Counted from the first letter of the stretch, positions 17,148-26,340 are shown. The stretch is 64,000 bases of DNA from Paraburkholderia sp. (GCF_028283785.1 NZ_JAPWKB010000008.1:272788-336787); one strand, 5' to 3'. Program-made: numbers and translations. The notes: generated from the sequence alone by a model not told the origin.

Positions 17148-17777
17148 ATGTATCACGTTTATGCATTCGCTACGCCCAATTCCGTTAAGGTGCCGATCGC
17201 ACTCGAAGAACTCGGAATCGACTACACGCTGCATGCTGTCAACGTTCGAAAGGGCGAGCAGAAGAGCGATGCATTTCTCGCACTGAATGCCAACGGGAAG
17301 GTGCCGGTACTGACCACCGACGACCGCGATTTCACGCTGACCGAGTCTGCGGCCATCCTTGTCTATCTCGCCGAGAAGCACGGCAAGCTACTCTCGCAAG
17401 ACCCGGTGCGCCGGGCGCGCACGTTTGAACAACTGTTCGTACATGCTTCAGGGTTGAGCCCGGCCTTCGGACAGGCGGGCTACTTTCTGAAATTCGCACC
17501 GGAGGTTATGCCGCACGCCATCGAGCGCTTTTCCGGCGAGGCGAACCGTCAATTGAAACTGCTCGACGCGATCCTTGCCGGGCAGCCGTTCGTCGCGGGC
17601 GACGAATATTCAATCGCGGATATCGCGCACTTCGGATGGATATGGAGACGCGCCTTTCCGAACCTGACGCTGGATGACACGCCCCATGTGCGACGCTGGT
17701 ACGACGCGATGCTTGCGCGCCCGGCAACGGGAAGGGCCATCGAGAAACTCGAACTGCTTGCGAAAGAGAACGGTTGA
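17148..17777 (+). CDS. Glutathione S-transferase family protein
   Basis: A 209-residue GST. The thioredoxin-like N-domain (1-80) has YAFATPNSVKVPIALEELG, the cis-Pro in GKVPVL, and the glutathione-binding TESAAILVYLAEKHG. An all-helical C-domain follows with SIADIAHFGW. It resembles the Nu-class/YfcG group. I chose the ATG at 17148 because GAAGGA lies upstream; the frame is open to 16929. It is divergent from the LysR gene at 16904, a probable regulator. It likely conjugates or reduces electrophiles or peroxides with glutathione. Confidence 0.85.
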   Translation: MYHVYAFATPNSVKVPIALEELGIDYTLHAVNVRKGEQKSDAFLALNANGKVPVLTTDDRDFTLTESAAILVYLAEKHGKLLSQDPVRRARTFEQLFVHASGLSPAFGQAGYFLKFAPEVMPHAIERFSGEANRQLKLLDAILAGQPFVAGDEYSIADIAHFGWIWRRAFPNLTLDDTPHVRRWYDAMLARPATGRAIEKLELLAKENG

Positions 17778-18162
17778 GCGGATTTGAGCACGCTCGATCA
17801 AGCCTGTCCTTGGTGACGCAATCGTCAAGGTTGCGCCTGAGCCTTTCGACGGCCGGCTCCTTATCGTCGAGCCCAGCGAAAAACAGCAGCTTGCCCGCGG
17901 CGGCCGCAAACGCTGCCGCCTCAGTGCGCGCGTCAGCGGCCTTTCGCAGCGGCCCGCCGACGGAGCCGTTCCTCGCGCCGAAAGAGGGCGTGGGCCGGTC
18001 TGCTACGATCACTGCGCTACAATTGCGTGTGTAAGTATGCCTGGCGTATCGGCCATGGCATTTCACTGCTCAGCAGTCAGTTCGCCGACGCGAAGCCCAG
18101 TCAGGCAGCACGGCCTTTTCCGATCAACGACTGGCGCTTTCGGTCAGAAAGGAATATACGCG
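17778..18162. other. Gap without a supported gene
   Basis: Open frames exist on both strands (for example about 17774-18034 plus and 18066-17790 minus), but neither has a ribosome site, conserved motif or typical codon bias that I recognise. The right end holds the leader of the PH-domain gene, with AAAGGAA just before its start. Confidence 0.4.
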
Positions 18163-18630
18163 ATGGTTAATCAGGTGATTTTCCGCGGAGCGCCGTCGCA
18201 GGTCTGCAACCTTCCCGCGCTCCTGAAGGGGGGCGTCGTCATGGCGCTGATTGGCTGTGTGCATCTCCTGGCGACGAACGCTTTCCCGTTTCAGTGGAAT
18301 CTGCTGCTTGCACAAGCCGGCGCCGTTTTGATCGGAATCGGTTTGCCCTTCGTCAAGACAGCGTTCACCCGAATCGACATCGATACCACCCGAATTACCT
18401 GGACGCAGGGCATCCTGCATCGCCGTGCATCGACTCTCGATCTTTCCCGAATTCAATGCATCACCTTGATCCACCCATGGTGGCAACGCCTGTTCGGCAC
18501 CGGCACGATCATCCTGACGACCACCGATGCCGTTCATCCCGTGAGGCGTTTGCCGGCGATCAGCAACGCGGATCAGCTGTGCCAGAGGCTCGACGAGGCG
18601 ATGCATCAGGAACGCCGCATTCCCGCATAG
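18163..18630 (+). CDS. Membrane-anchored bacterial PH-domain protein
   Basis: A 155-residue protein with a short N-terminal segment, two hydrophobic helices (~24-40 LKGGVVMALIGCVHLL and ~48-68 LLLAQAGAVLIGIGLPF), then a PH-like domain. In that domain FTRIDIDTTRITWTQGILHR and TLDLSRIQCITLIHPWWQRL match the YdbS/YdbT-type bacterial PH pattern, ending in a strand pair GTIILTT. The start at 18163 follows AAAGGAA. It is convergent with the MerR gene. Function in this family is poorly known; an envelope role is inferred from topology only. Confidence 0.75.
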   Translation: MVNQVIFRGAPSQVCNLPALLKGGVVMALIGCVHLLATNAFPFQWNLLLAQAGAVLIGIGLPFVKTAFTRIDIDTTRITWTQGILHRRASTLDLSRIQCITLIHPWWQRLFGTGTIILTTTDAVHPVRRLPAISNADQLCQRLDEAMHQERRIPA

Positions 18631-18718
18631 ATGAATGATCTGCACGCACCGGCTGCAGTCGGACCCACAACGGACCGTCGAGTCCGCCCGAAGTAGACGT
18701 TTGCGCCGCCGGCCAATC

Positions 18719-19096
18719 TCACGCCGCTATTTCCACTTCAATGCACTCGCTGCCAACTTTATCCAGGGCGTTGAGCAGCCCCGCGCGTAGTGCGTGCAAC
18801 GCGTTGCTTTTGTCGTCAAGTTCTTTGAGCTTGGTCTGTAGACATGCAATCTTCTGCGCGGTATCAAAACTCGGGCTATCCCACACACCGATGACATCGC
18901 GAATTTCCGCCAGTGTGAAGCCCAGCGCCTTGGCATGGCCGACTAGACGAATCCGCTGCAACGAGAGTGCGGAATAGCGTTTGTAGGTATTCGTCGCGTG
19001 AGGTTGCGTTGGCTTGTCCAGCAGTCCCATTCTCTCGTAGTAGCGAACCGTGTCGCGAGAAACGCCTGCCTGCTTGCATAGTTCGCCAATGCGCAT
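18719..19096 (-). CDS. MerR-family transcriptional regulator
   Basis: A 125-residue MerR protein with MRIGELCKQAGVSRDTVRYYERMGLL at the N-terminus (winged HTH), RYSALSLQRIRLVGHAKALGF as the second wing region, and a C-terminal coiled coil (~80-118). Cys6, Cys83 and Cys117 are present, but no clear paired metal-binding loop is visible, so the signal may be organic or redox rather than a metal. It is divergent from an SDR gene; the shared promoter carries a MerR-type dyad, so this SDR is the probable target. Confidence 0.87.
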   Translation of the reverse strand: MRIGELCKQAGVSRDTVRYYERMGLLDKPTQPHATNTYKRYSALSLQRIRLVGHAKALGFTLAEIRDVIGVWDSPSFDTAQKIACLQTKLKELDDKSNALHALRAGLLNALDKVGSECIEVEIAA

Positions 19097-19133
19097 GCTG
19101 CCTCCATCCGAAGTCGTGAACCCACATTAGGAC

Positions 19134-19165
19134 TTGACCGTTGCCTATAGTCAACGGTTTACAGT
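19134..19165 (+). promoter_or_regulatory. MerR-type promoter/operator for the SDR gene
   Basis: A candidate -35 TTGACC (19134-19139) and -10 TACAGT (19160-19165) are separated by 20 bp, the overlong spacing typical of MerR-activated promoters. A perfect 7-bp inverted repeat, ACCGTTG (19137-19143) and CAACGGT (19152-19158), fills the spacer. Transcription would lead into the SDR gene at 19196. Confidence 0.65.
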
Positions 19166-19195
19166 CCTATCCGTCTTCCACTCCCCCAGCAAGCC

Positions 19196-20038
19196 ATGAC
19201 TAGCCGCTATGATTTTCGCGGGAAGACCGCACTCATCACCGGCGCATCGTCCGGTATCGGACGCGCGTTCGCATTCGCCCTCGCCAGAGAAGGCGCCAAA
19301 CTCCTGCTGGTGGCACGTTCACACGACACCCTGAGCGAACTCACAGCGGAATTACGACGCGACTATGCTTGCGACGCAGATTTTCTGACCGCCGACTTGA
19401 GTACTTCCGGTGCCGTAGACGCAATCGCCGCCTACCTCAATGCGTCAGGGAAGGTCGTCGATGTACTGGTCAACAACGCAGGTTTTGCGGCGTATGGGCG
19501 CTTCGAAGAAGTCCCGCTGTCGCGTCAACGCGATGAAGTTCTGGTGAACTGCATGGCACCGGTCGCGCTGACGCACCTCGTCTTGCCAGGGATGCTGAAG
19601 AAATCCGATGGTGTCATCCTCAACGTTGCATCGACGGCAGCGCTTCAGCCCGATCCCTACATGGCCGTCTACGGCGCGACGAAGGCGTTTCTGCTTTCGT
19701 TTTCCGAGGCCGTTTGGGCCGAGAACCGGCATCGAGGGGTCCGGGTAATCGCAGTGTGTCCGGGTGCGACGCAAACCGGGTTCTTTGATGTCGTCGGCGC
19801 TCAGGAGGCCGCTGTCGGGTCGCCGATGCCGATTGCGACAGTCATCCGGGATGCATTTTGGGCGTTGGATCGCAACAGGAGTCACCGGGTTGTGGGGATG
19901 AAAAACCGGCTCCTTGCCAATTTGCCGAGGCTATTGAGCCGTCAAGGCGCTGCGCGACTCGTCGAAAAAATCCTCAGGCCGCGGCAAGGTAAGGAGCTTG
20001 CGACAGGACATGCAATCGGCCAGGTTCCTCCCAGGTGA
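19196..20038 (+). CDS. SDR-family oxidoreductase, DltE/YdfG-like
   Basis: A 280-residue SDR with the cofactor motif ALITGASSGIGRAFA, VNNAGFAAYG, the Ser in NVASTAAL and the catalytic Tyr-x3-Lys in YGATKAF. The C-terminal extension (~215-280) with MKNRLLANLPRLLSR resembles the membrane-associating tail of SDRs acting on lipids or ketones. It is divergent from MerR, with the operator described at 19134-19165, so it is probably induced by the MerR ligand. Substrate unknown. Confidence 0.85.
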   Translation: MTSRYDFRGKTALITGASSGIGRAFAFALAREGAKLLLVARSHDTLSELTAELRRDYACDADFLTADLSTSGAVDAIAAYLNASGKVVDVLVNNAGFAAYGRFEEVPLSRQRDEVLVNCMAPVALTHLVLPGMLKKSDGVILNVASTAALQPDPYMAVYGATKAFLLSFSEAVWAENRHRGVRVIAVCPGATQTGFFDVVGAQEAAVGSPMPIATVIRDAFWALDRNRSHRVVGMKNRLLANLPRLLSRQGAARLVEKILRPRQGKELATGHAIGQVPPR

Positions 20039-20094
20039 GCGACCGATAAAGCCGCGCTTTCGGCAAGTTGTTTTCTCAACGATTAATGCCGATT

Positions 20095-20379
20095 TCAGCG
20101 GCAGCGCCGAATGTCTCGAAGAGCGCGATGGTCGATTGAGTCTGGATAGGTACCGACCCGGCTTGGCATTCGATGCGAGTAGGCGTCCGCGAAAACATCC
20201 CATAAGACAGCGGCGCCGATTCCTTTCTTCTGGTGCTCCGGCAGAATGTAAAGGTGGTCGAGGAGCCCGTAGTTGTCCTCCGGCCGGATCAGGATAAAGC
20301 CTGCCTGAACACCATCGACCTCTATCAATCGACACAGCGCAGGGCCGAACGACGCGAGGAAGCGCTGCCAGCTGCTCAC
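20095..20379 (-). pseudogene. GNAT acetyltransferase, degraded
   Basis: The frame reads FLASFGPALCRLIEVDGVQ, then AGFILIRPEDNYGLLDHLYI and LPEHQKKGIGAAVLWDVFADA, the core of a GNAT fold including the acetyl-CoA loop QKKGIGAAV. The N-terminal strand and helix 1-2 region is missing upstream, and the usual C-terminal SNRFYxRHGF segment does not appear in any frame after DVFADA. Probably a broken gene convergent with the SDR. Confidence 0.55.
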
Positions 20380-20826
20380 CGTCGATCTGTCCGGCGGGCC
20401 AGATGAATTCCGCCCAACATGCAGCGGACCGAGCCCCCGGCCATTTCAATCGTCGGAACGCGCAATGGCAGGAGACTGGCAGATCGTTTGCGACCGGAAC
20501 CACGACGATTTCGCGTACGGTAGCCAGGCTGTCGCAAAGCAGGGGATGTCGTTTGGTTTGCATGAGTATGTGGTCTGTTTCAGGATTCGTCGCGGGCGCC
20601 GGACGCATGTCGGAGAACCGGAGACGAACGGCATTAAATTACACGCGTCGTATCGAACCTGGCTCACCGCAGCTATATCATTCTGCTCATATTTCGATGT
20701 GAGTTGTGAGTGAAATGCGATGCCGCAGCGCATGGATCCGGTCGAAAATTGCTGACGACTCAGCGGAGGCCGCTGTGTCCGTCGGGATGCGCAAATGGGG
20801 CATTCGAAACGGGCTAAGGTAGAGGG
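20380..20826. other. Degenerate stretch without a recognised gene
   Basis: Minus-strand frames overlap here (about 20608-20400 and 20883-20446) but change frame without recognisable domains; some may be the lost N-terminal part of the GNAT relic. No clear promoter for the Lrp gene was identified. Confidence 0.4.
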
Positions 20827-21285
20827 ATGGACAAGAAGACGGGACTCGACAAGATCGATCAGAAGATACTCGAGATATTGCAAGTGGAAGGGCGCATTTC
20901 ATATCAGAAGCTATCCGAGCAAGTGAACCTGACACCGCGTCCGTGTCAGGAGCGCGTGCGTCGGCTGGAAGCAATCGGGGTGATAGCCGGCGACAAGGCG
21001 GTGATCAAACCCCCGCAGGCGGAGCGGTCGATCATCGTACTGGCGCAGATCGCGTTGACGGACCATGCGCGCTCGCAAGCGCCGTTCGAAGCTGAAATGC
21101 GCAGCAATGAATCGGTGCTCGATTGCTGGTTGGTCAGTGGCACGTTTGATTTCCTGGTTCGGCTTGCTTGCCGCGATCTGGAAGAGTATCGGGAGCTCGC
21201 GAACGCGTGGTTGGTTAGCAACCGTTTCAAGATCGAGAAAATTGTGACGACGACCGAACTTCAGGTAATCAAACGTAGCGGGTGA
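20827..21285 (+). CDS. Lrp/AsnC-family transcriptional regulator
   Basis: A 152-residue Lrp/AsnC protein with the N-terminal HTH (KIDQKILEILQVEGRISYQ, QVNLTPRPCQERVRRLE) and a C-terminal RAM ligand-binding domain (~70-148, with SGTFDFLVRLACRDLEEY and ITTELQ-like VTTTELQVIK). It is convergent with a truncated proline dehydrogenase gene; Lrp-type regulators (PutR) commonly control proline catabolism, so this may once have regulated that enzyme. The stop is followed by a long-loop 9-bp stem (21274-21282 / 21305-21313). Confidence 0.85.
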   Translation: MDKKTGLDKIDQKILEILQVEGRISYQKLSEQVNLTPRPCQERVRRLEAIGVIAGDKAVIKPPQAERSIIVLAQIALTDHARSQAPFEAEMRSNESVLDCWLVSGTFDFLVRLACRDLEEYRELANAWLVSNRFKIEKIVTTTELQVIKRSG

Positions 21286-21331
21286 GTGTGTTGCGGCTGT
21301 CGGTCCCGCTACGCTAATCCTGCTGTAACTG

Positions 21332-21892
21332 CTAGCGCGTCCGATTGCGACGGATCATCGCGGCGACGATATATCCGGCAATTCGCGGATTCTCCTTGAT
21401 TCGCCGAGTGCTGTAGCCATACCAGTCATGACCGTAGGGCACATAGACCCTCACGTTAAATCCTTGCGCAAGCAAAGCGTCACGCAGCGGCTCGCACACA
21501 CCCAGCAACATCTGGAACTCGAAGCGTGAGCTGTCGATTCGCTCGCTTTGCAGCCAATCGGAAAGCCGATCGATCAATTGGGCATCGTGCGTTGCAATGC
21601 CTGCGAACGACCCCGCCTGCAGTGAGCTCGAAACGTGCCGAATGAAGTGCGAATTGATCGCGGCCCGATCTCGTGATGCACCGTTGACGAGATGCTCGTT
21701 TGCCTCAGCATAAATTCCCTTGCAAATGCGCACGCGACTCTTGCGCGCCTGCGGTGAAACGATATCGTCGTTCGTGCGCGTCAAATATGCTTGCAATGCG
21801 ATTCCGACTGGGTAGCCGTCGGCTTCGAGCTTCAGGAACGCGTCGAGCGTTTTCTGGGTGCAACGTGTGTCGCTCCCACCGGCGCGACACAC
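21332..21892 (-). pseudogene. Proline dehydrogenase, C-terminal fragment
   Basis: The frame reads YPVGIALQAYLTRTNDDI, VRICKGIYAE, GSFAGIATHDAQLI, FEFQMLLGVCEPLRDALLAQ and VRVYVPYGHDWYGYSTRRI. These are the last strands of the FAD-binding proline dehydrogenase barrel, including the ATHD, EFQMLxG and YVPYGxDW-x-Y-x2-RR motifs. About 120 N-terminal residues of a free-standing enzyme (~300) are absent, and 21893-22200 upstream holds only short frames. Without the N-terminal strands it cannot form the barrel, so I call it a pseudogene. Confidence 0.75.
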
Positions 21893-22211
21893 GATGCGAA
21901 GTCGCCCATGCCCGTTGCGTTACGACCTGAGTGAAGGCCGGACGCTGATCGACATGGCAGGTCGTGCTTCCCGGCCTTGAACGGCAAGGCATCCGGGAAT
22001 TGTTCCGACACGCAGCGGGTTGCGCGCATCTCAGGAACGCCTGTGTGCGGTGGCCGACATTTGCCTGATGGTTGTTGCACACCAGTCTCAGATGCTCACT
22101 ATTCTTCAGGATGATCCCGTGACTTGCGGCCCAGGCCATAAGGGCTAGCCGGACCGGCCGCCAATACGCGGCGCTGCGACGAAACACACAGACGTCGGAA
22201 TGGAGTGCGCG
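21893..22211. other. Gap with eroded sequence
   Basis: Short minus-strand frames without recognisable domains, the expected place of the missing 5' part of the proline dehydrogenase gene. The right end holds the TGGAG ribosome site of the next gene. Confidence 0.4.
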
Positions 22212-23654
22212 ATGAATCGGACTGTCCGGGTCTTAGTGGGAGTATTCGTTGCGATGGCGTTCGGCGCCTGCGGTGGACCAAACGTCACCGAGGGGTCTTC
22301 CGGCGCGGTGAGCATCAGCCCTGAACCGACGGGGCCGCAGACGGAACTGTCGTCAGGCGTGACGAACCTCGGCGCTGAGTCGAAAGGATTGTCGACGCAG
22401 CAATCCGCTGAGCCGCAGTTGGCGCCGCCGCCACCGCCGGATTTCGACGCGCATCAGGCGCCGGAGGGCGCAGCACCCGTGCAGGAGGCCGCAACCTTTC
22501 AGGGGGCGGGCCAGACAGCCCGTCTCGTCACCAACGATTCCACTGGCATCTCGCCCGGCGCTGATCTGTTCGGCGGACAGTCGGACCTCGAGCTACTAAG
22601 TCCGGGTGCAGGTCCAGCCCCTCACGCTGTTGTCCCTCAACCCGAGCGTGCCAAGGGCAATGGCCGGTACGCGGTGATGCGGGTCTTTTTCGGCACGGAC
22701 CGGAAAGTGGCAACGAAAAAGAACGGGTCGCCGGACGTTGAAAGCAGCGAGAGTGGTCCGATGTCGTTTGGCAGCGTCGATGTGAGCATTCCACGTAATC
22801 ATGTCGTTGGCACGATCGAATCGCCGTCTGTGTTACGGATGGAGTTCCACCGCGATCCTGAGCGACATGTGTCGATATTGAAGGTCGCCGTCACGCCATA
22901 CGACCAGTTCCGTGACGAGTTGCGCACCAAGGCGCTCAATGCAGCTACGCCGAGTGTGCTGCTGTTCATCCACGGCTACAACGTCAGCTTCGAGGACGCC
23001 GCGTTGCGGACTGCCCAGATGGCCTATGACCTCGACTTTGCCGGTGCGCCAGTGTTCTTTTCCTGGCCATCGCGCGGTACGCTCGCTGGCTATTTTGCCG
23101 ATGAGCAGGCGATCGAGCGTGCCCAGCCAGACATCGAAAAATTTGTCGGGCAGGTCCTTGCAGCGTCGCCGGGTGCCTATCTGTATGTGATCGCCCACAG
23201 CATGGGCAACCGCGGTATGACGCGTGCGCTGATGAACTTTGCCCACAATCATCCCGATCAGGCGAGCCGGCTAAGGGAAATCGTGCTCGCGGCGCCGGAC
23301 ATCGACACGGACGTTTTCATGCACCAGATCGCCCCCGGTCTGGTTTCGATCGGCGCGCCGGTGACGCTGTACGCGTCGTCAAACGACCGGGCGCTCACTC
23401 TCTCGCGCCTTTTTCATGGGGGCGGGCCCCGTGCGGGGGACTCCGGTGAAAACCTGGTGCTGCTGAAAGGAATAGAGACGATCGATGTCACGAATGTCGA
23501 CACGGATCTGACCGGCCATTCGTATGTGGGCGATCGCAGAACGATCCTATCGGACCTTTACTACATCATCCAGTCAGATGCCCGGGCAGCCAAACGCTTC
23601 GGCCTGAAAGACCAGACGCGCAACGGCAGTGTGTACTGGGTCTTTAACCGTTGA
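22212..23654 (+). CDS. DUF900 alpha/beta hydrolase lipoprotein
   Basis: A 480-residue protein. A lipoprotein-like signal comes first (MNRTVRVLVGVFVAMAFGAC, lipobox-like FGAC), then a ~140-residue Pro/Ala/Gly-rich linker, then an alpha/beta-hydrolase domain of the DUF900 type: RVFFGTDRK, VLLFIHGYNVSFEDAA (oxyanion), PVFFSWPSRGTLAGYF, VIAHSMGNRGM (nucleophile Ser), VLAAPDIDTDVF, and GHSYVGD (His). The start at 22212 has TGGAG upstream; a GTG/ATG slightly earlier is possible. Family members are thought to be esterases exposed on the envelope; the substrate is unknown. It stands alone transcriptionally. Confidence 0.8.
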   Translation: MNRTVRVLVGVFVAMAFGACGGPNVTEGSSGAVSISPEPTGPQTELSSGVTNLGAESKGLSTQQSAEPQLAPPPPPDFDAHQAPEGAAPVQEAATFQGAGQTARLVTNDSTGISPGADLFGGQSDLELLSPGAGPAPHAVVPQPERAKGNGRYAVMRVFFGTDRKVATKKNGSPDVESSESGPMSFGSVDVSIPRNHVVGTIESPSVLRMEFHRDPERHVSILKVAVTPYDQFRDELRTKALNAATPSVLLFIHGYNVSFEDAALRTAQMAYDLDFAGAPVFFSWPSRGTLAGYFADEQAIERAQPDIEKFVGQVLAASPGAYLYVIAHSMGNRGMTRALMNFAHNHPDQASRLREIVLAAPDIDTDVFMHQIAPGLVSIGAPVTLYASSNDRALTLSRLFHGGGPRAGDSGENLVLLKGIETIDVTNVDTDLTGHSYVGDRRTILSDLYYIIQSDARAAKRFGLKDQTRNGSVYWVFNR

Positions 23655-23820
23655 TGCGAGAAAGGATCTTATCGATGGGGTCTACGGGCGTCGTGCTTCA
23701 CGAATCCTGTCATTACCTGCATCCATGCAGGACGAGATGAAAGCTGGCGCGCAGTCGCCCGGCCGTGGAGGCCTGCCTGGCGCCGCAATACTGCCCGACG
23801 TGAAAAATCGAGCTTTTTAG

Positions 23821-24090
23821 TTCGAGACTGGAAGATACTTGCATCGTGTGTTCGCTTCTCAAGACAAGAGCGTGAGCCGCACGCTAATGGAGCTGCGCCT
23901 TGAACGATGCGCGACCTGGCTGCTTGACCCGCGATATGCGCACAAGTCGATTGAACAGGTTGCTGCCGCGTGTGGGTTCAAAAGCGCGTCGCATTTCAGC
24001 AGAATGTTTCGTGAGCGGCATGGGTTGTCACCGCGCGAATACAAAGTCCAAAGTAGCCATACGAGTGATGGAGAGAACGCGCGGCGATAG
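23821..24090 (+). pseudogene. AraC-family regulator, C-terminal HTH fragment
   Basis: Directly after a stop codon (23818-23820) the frame reads GRYLHRVFASQ, then SRTLMELRLERCATWL, HKSIEQVAAACGFKSASHFSR and MFRERHGLSPREYK. This covers the second half of the AraC double HTH with its signature. Nothing upstream encodes the N-terminal effector domain or the first HTH, and there is no ribosome site. A truncated gene. Confidence 0.7.
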
Positions 24091-24287
24091 GTGAATCTGC
24101 TCGAGTGACATGGTGGCTATCGACGGCATCAAGTTCAACATGCGATGACGTAATTTTTCGTTAGATTTCAGACATGATTCGCCCCCGTTTGTTGTCCTCA
24201 ATTCGCGCTTAAAAGCGCCGATAAATCAGACGAATGGGCATTGCATCTCGCGGTGCCGGACAGTTGAACCGGGGTGGCAGCATCATC

Positions 24288-26276
24288 ATGAGACGTATCT
24301 TCGCCGCTATTTCAGCGGCAATTCTGGCCGCGGTGATCGCCCCGGCCTGCTATGCGCAATACACGACCGACTGGGTCGCCAATAGCTTCGGCACGAATAC
24401 GACGCGCGTTGGCAGCGTAGCGCGTTCGATGTGGGTCGCGCCCGAAGGTGTGATCTACACGTCCTCGATGTGGGATGAGAACGAAGGCGGCATTGCGATC
24501 TACCAGAACGGCCAGAGTATCGGCTCGATCGGCGCACACGCCGATTTCCAGGGCGGCGCGATCACCGGCAATTCGACCTCGCTGTTCGCCGCGCTCCAGT
24601 TCAGTTCGACGCTTGGCAGCGGTGCCGTTGGCCGCTACAACCGCACGAGCCGCACCCGCGACCTGCTGATCCAGGTCAGCGCGACCACCACCGAACGCCT
24701 CGCCGACGTCGTCACCGGACTTGCGACGGCGGGCACGACGCTTTACGCGAGCGACTTTCCCGGCAACCGGGTACGTGTCTACACGACGGCAGGCGTCTGG
24801 CAGCGCGACATCAAGGTGTCGGGGCCAGGCGCGTTGACGGTCGATGGCGCGGGCAACCTGTGGGTCGCGCAAAAGAGCGCGGCTACCGTGCTCGAATTCT
24901 CGTCATCCGGTGCCCAGCTGAACGCTATCCGGCTTGCATCCACGGCCCGGCCTTCGGCGCTGTATTTCGACGCCTTGACGCAGCATCTGATGATCGGCGA
25001 CCAGGGTCCCGATATGAACATCAAGCTGTACAGCATCGCGGGAGCGCCGCTGCTGGCGGGGACGTTCGGCGTGACGGGCGGTTATCTGAACACGACGACG
25101 GGCGTGAAAGGGCAGGTCGGCGACAAGCGCTTTACGCGCGTCGTCGGGATCGGCAAGGATTCAGCGGGCACGCTGTACGTGCTGAACAATCCGTGGGGCG
25201 GCAGCTGGGATCTGGGCCGCGACGGCGGCACCGACATCCACGCCTACGACAACACCGGGCGTTTGCGCTGGAAGCTTCAGTCGCTGAATTTCGAGGGGAT
25301 TGCCGCGCCCGATCCCGCCACCGACGGCGTGTACATGTACAGCGGCAGCAACATTTACACCGGCAGCGCAGGCGGCACCTTCCTCGCGAACACCGTCGAT
25401 CCGATCGCGTATCCGTCCGATCCGCGTATCAACATCGCGGACCACGAACGTAGCGAGCACTTCGGGCAGATCGTATCGGTAGGCGGCAAGCGGATTCTGG
25501 TCGCGACCGCGCAGAACCCGGACGAGTTCTACTTTTTCCACTTCAACACGGCCAACGGCTATATCGCGATTCCCGACACGTCGATTCCGGGCACGAGCTT
25601 CAACACTACCGCGCGGATTCGCGACGGCTTCTGTCTGGACAGCAAGGGTGACGTGTGGGCCGGACTCGACAAGACCAATGCGATCTGGCATTACCGGCTG
25701 AGCGGTTTCGACGCGAACGGCAAACCGTCCTGGAGCGCGGGCACCTCGACGACGATTCCCACTTCGATCGTGCCGTTGACGCGCATCCTGTATTTGCCCG
25801 AAAGCGACACGATGATTCTCGCGCAGGGGATTGTCGGCAGCACGGACTGGACGTCGATCGGGACGCGCATCGAGGTGTATCACGGCTGGGCCGCGGGCAA
25901 CACGAAGACACCGAATCCGGTGATCCGGATTGTCAGCGCGAATCCGAAATCGATGACCGCGTCGGGCAATTACCTGTTCCTCGGCTACGTGCATACCGTG
26001 CCGAACATCGACGTATTCAACCTGACAACGGGCGCGCAGGAGACGACGTTGACCAACACCAGCCCGAACACGGTGTATATCGGCAACGACGTGGATTCGA
26101 TGTACGGATTGCGCTCGTATCTGCGATCGACCGGCGAGTACGTGGTGACGAAGGACGACTACAACGGCTCGAATATCGTCGTGTACCGCTGGACGCCGAA
26201 ATCGGCGACGGCCGCGACGAGCACCGTGTCGACACAGCAAAGTCTGATATCGCCGTTTGGCACGGTATCGAAGTAA
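24288..26276 (+). CDS. Secreted beta-propeller (NHL/six-bladed type) protein
   Basis: A 662-residue protein with a clear signal peptide (residues 1-23, AAILAAVIAPACYAQ). The rest is a chain of short beta-rich repeats: MWVAPEGVIYTSSMWDENEG, GLATAGTTLYASDFPGNRVR, ALTVDGAGNLWVAQKS, GIGKDSAGTLYVLNNPWGG and LDSKGDVWAGLDKTNAIWHY. They resemble NHL/SMP-30-like propeller blades, where D-x-x-G-N-L-W/Y-V is the blade core. No catalytic motif or anchor is evident, so function is unknown; extracellular ligand or carbohydrate binding is a guess. The ATG at 24288 is preferred over 24234 because it begins the signal peptide. It is monocistronic, ending in a strong terminator. Confidence 0.75.
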   Translation: MRRIFAAISAAILAAVIAPACYAQYTTDWVANSFGTNTTRVGSVARSMWVAPEGVIYTSSMWDENEGGIAIYQNGQSIGSIGAHADFQGGAITGNSTSLFAALQFSSTLGSGAVGRYNRTSRTRDLLIQVSATTTERLADVVTGLATAGTTLYASDFPGNRVRVYTTAGVWQRDIKVSGPGALTVDGAGNLWVAQKSAATVLEFSSSGAQLNAIRLASTARPSALYFDALTQHLMIGDQGPDMNIKLYSIAGAPLLAGTFGVTGGYLNTTTGVKGQVGDKRFTRVVGIGKDSAGTLYVLNNPWGGSWDLGRDGGTDIHAYDNTGRLRWKLQSLNFEGIAAPDPATDGVYMYSGSNIYTGSAGGTFLANTVDPIAYPSDPRINIADHERSEHFGQIVSVGGKRILVATAQNPDEFYFFHFNTANGYIAIPDTSIPGTSFNTTARIRDGFCLDSKGDVWAGLDKTNAIWHYRLSGFDANGKPSWSAGTSTTIPTSIVPLTRILYLPESDTMILAQGIVGSTDWTSIGTRIEVYHGWAAGNTKTPNPVIRIVSANPKSMTASGNYLFLGYVHTVPNIDVFNLTTGAQETTLTNTSPNTVYIGNDVDSMYGLRSYLRSTGEYVVTKDDYNGSNIVVYRWTPKSATAATSTVSTQQSLISPFGTVSK

Positions 26277-26306
26277 GGATGTAGCTGACGGCGGTCCTGC
26301 TTAGGG

Positions 26307-26340
26307 AAAGAAATGGGCGGCACATGCCGCCCATTTCTTT
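26307..26340 (+). terminator. Intrinsic terminator after beta-propeller gene
   Basis: A 16-bp perfect inverted repeat, AAAGAAATGGGCGGCA (26307-26322) and TGCCGCCCATTTCTTT (26325-26340), 30 bp after the stop. GC-rich core flanked by A and T runs, so it can act in both directions. Confidence 0.8.

Noticed and set aside
17506..18066. Minus frame with FAAAAGKLLFFAGLDDKEPA in the 17.8-18.1 kb gap
   Set aside because: Runs far into the GST gene on the other strand, has no recognisable domain or ribosome site; left as gap.
25161..26240. 359-codon antisense frame under the beta-propeller gene
   Set aside because: Arg/Val/Asp-rich shadow of the real gene with no start site or motif.
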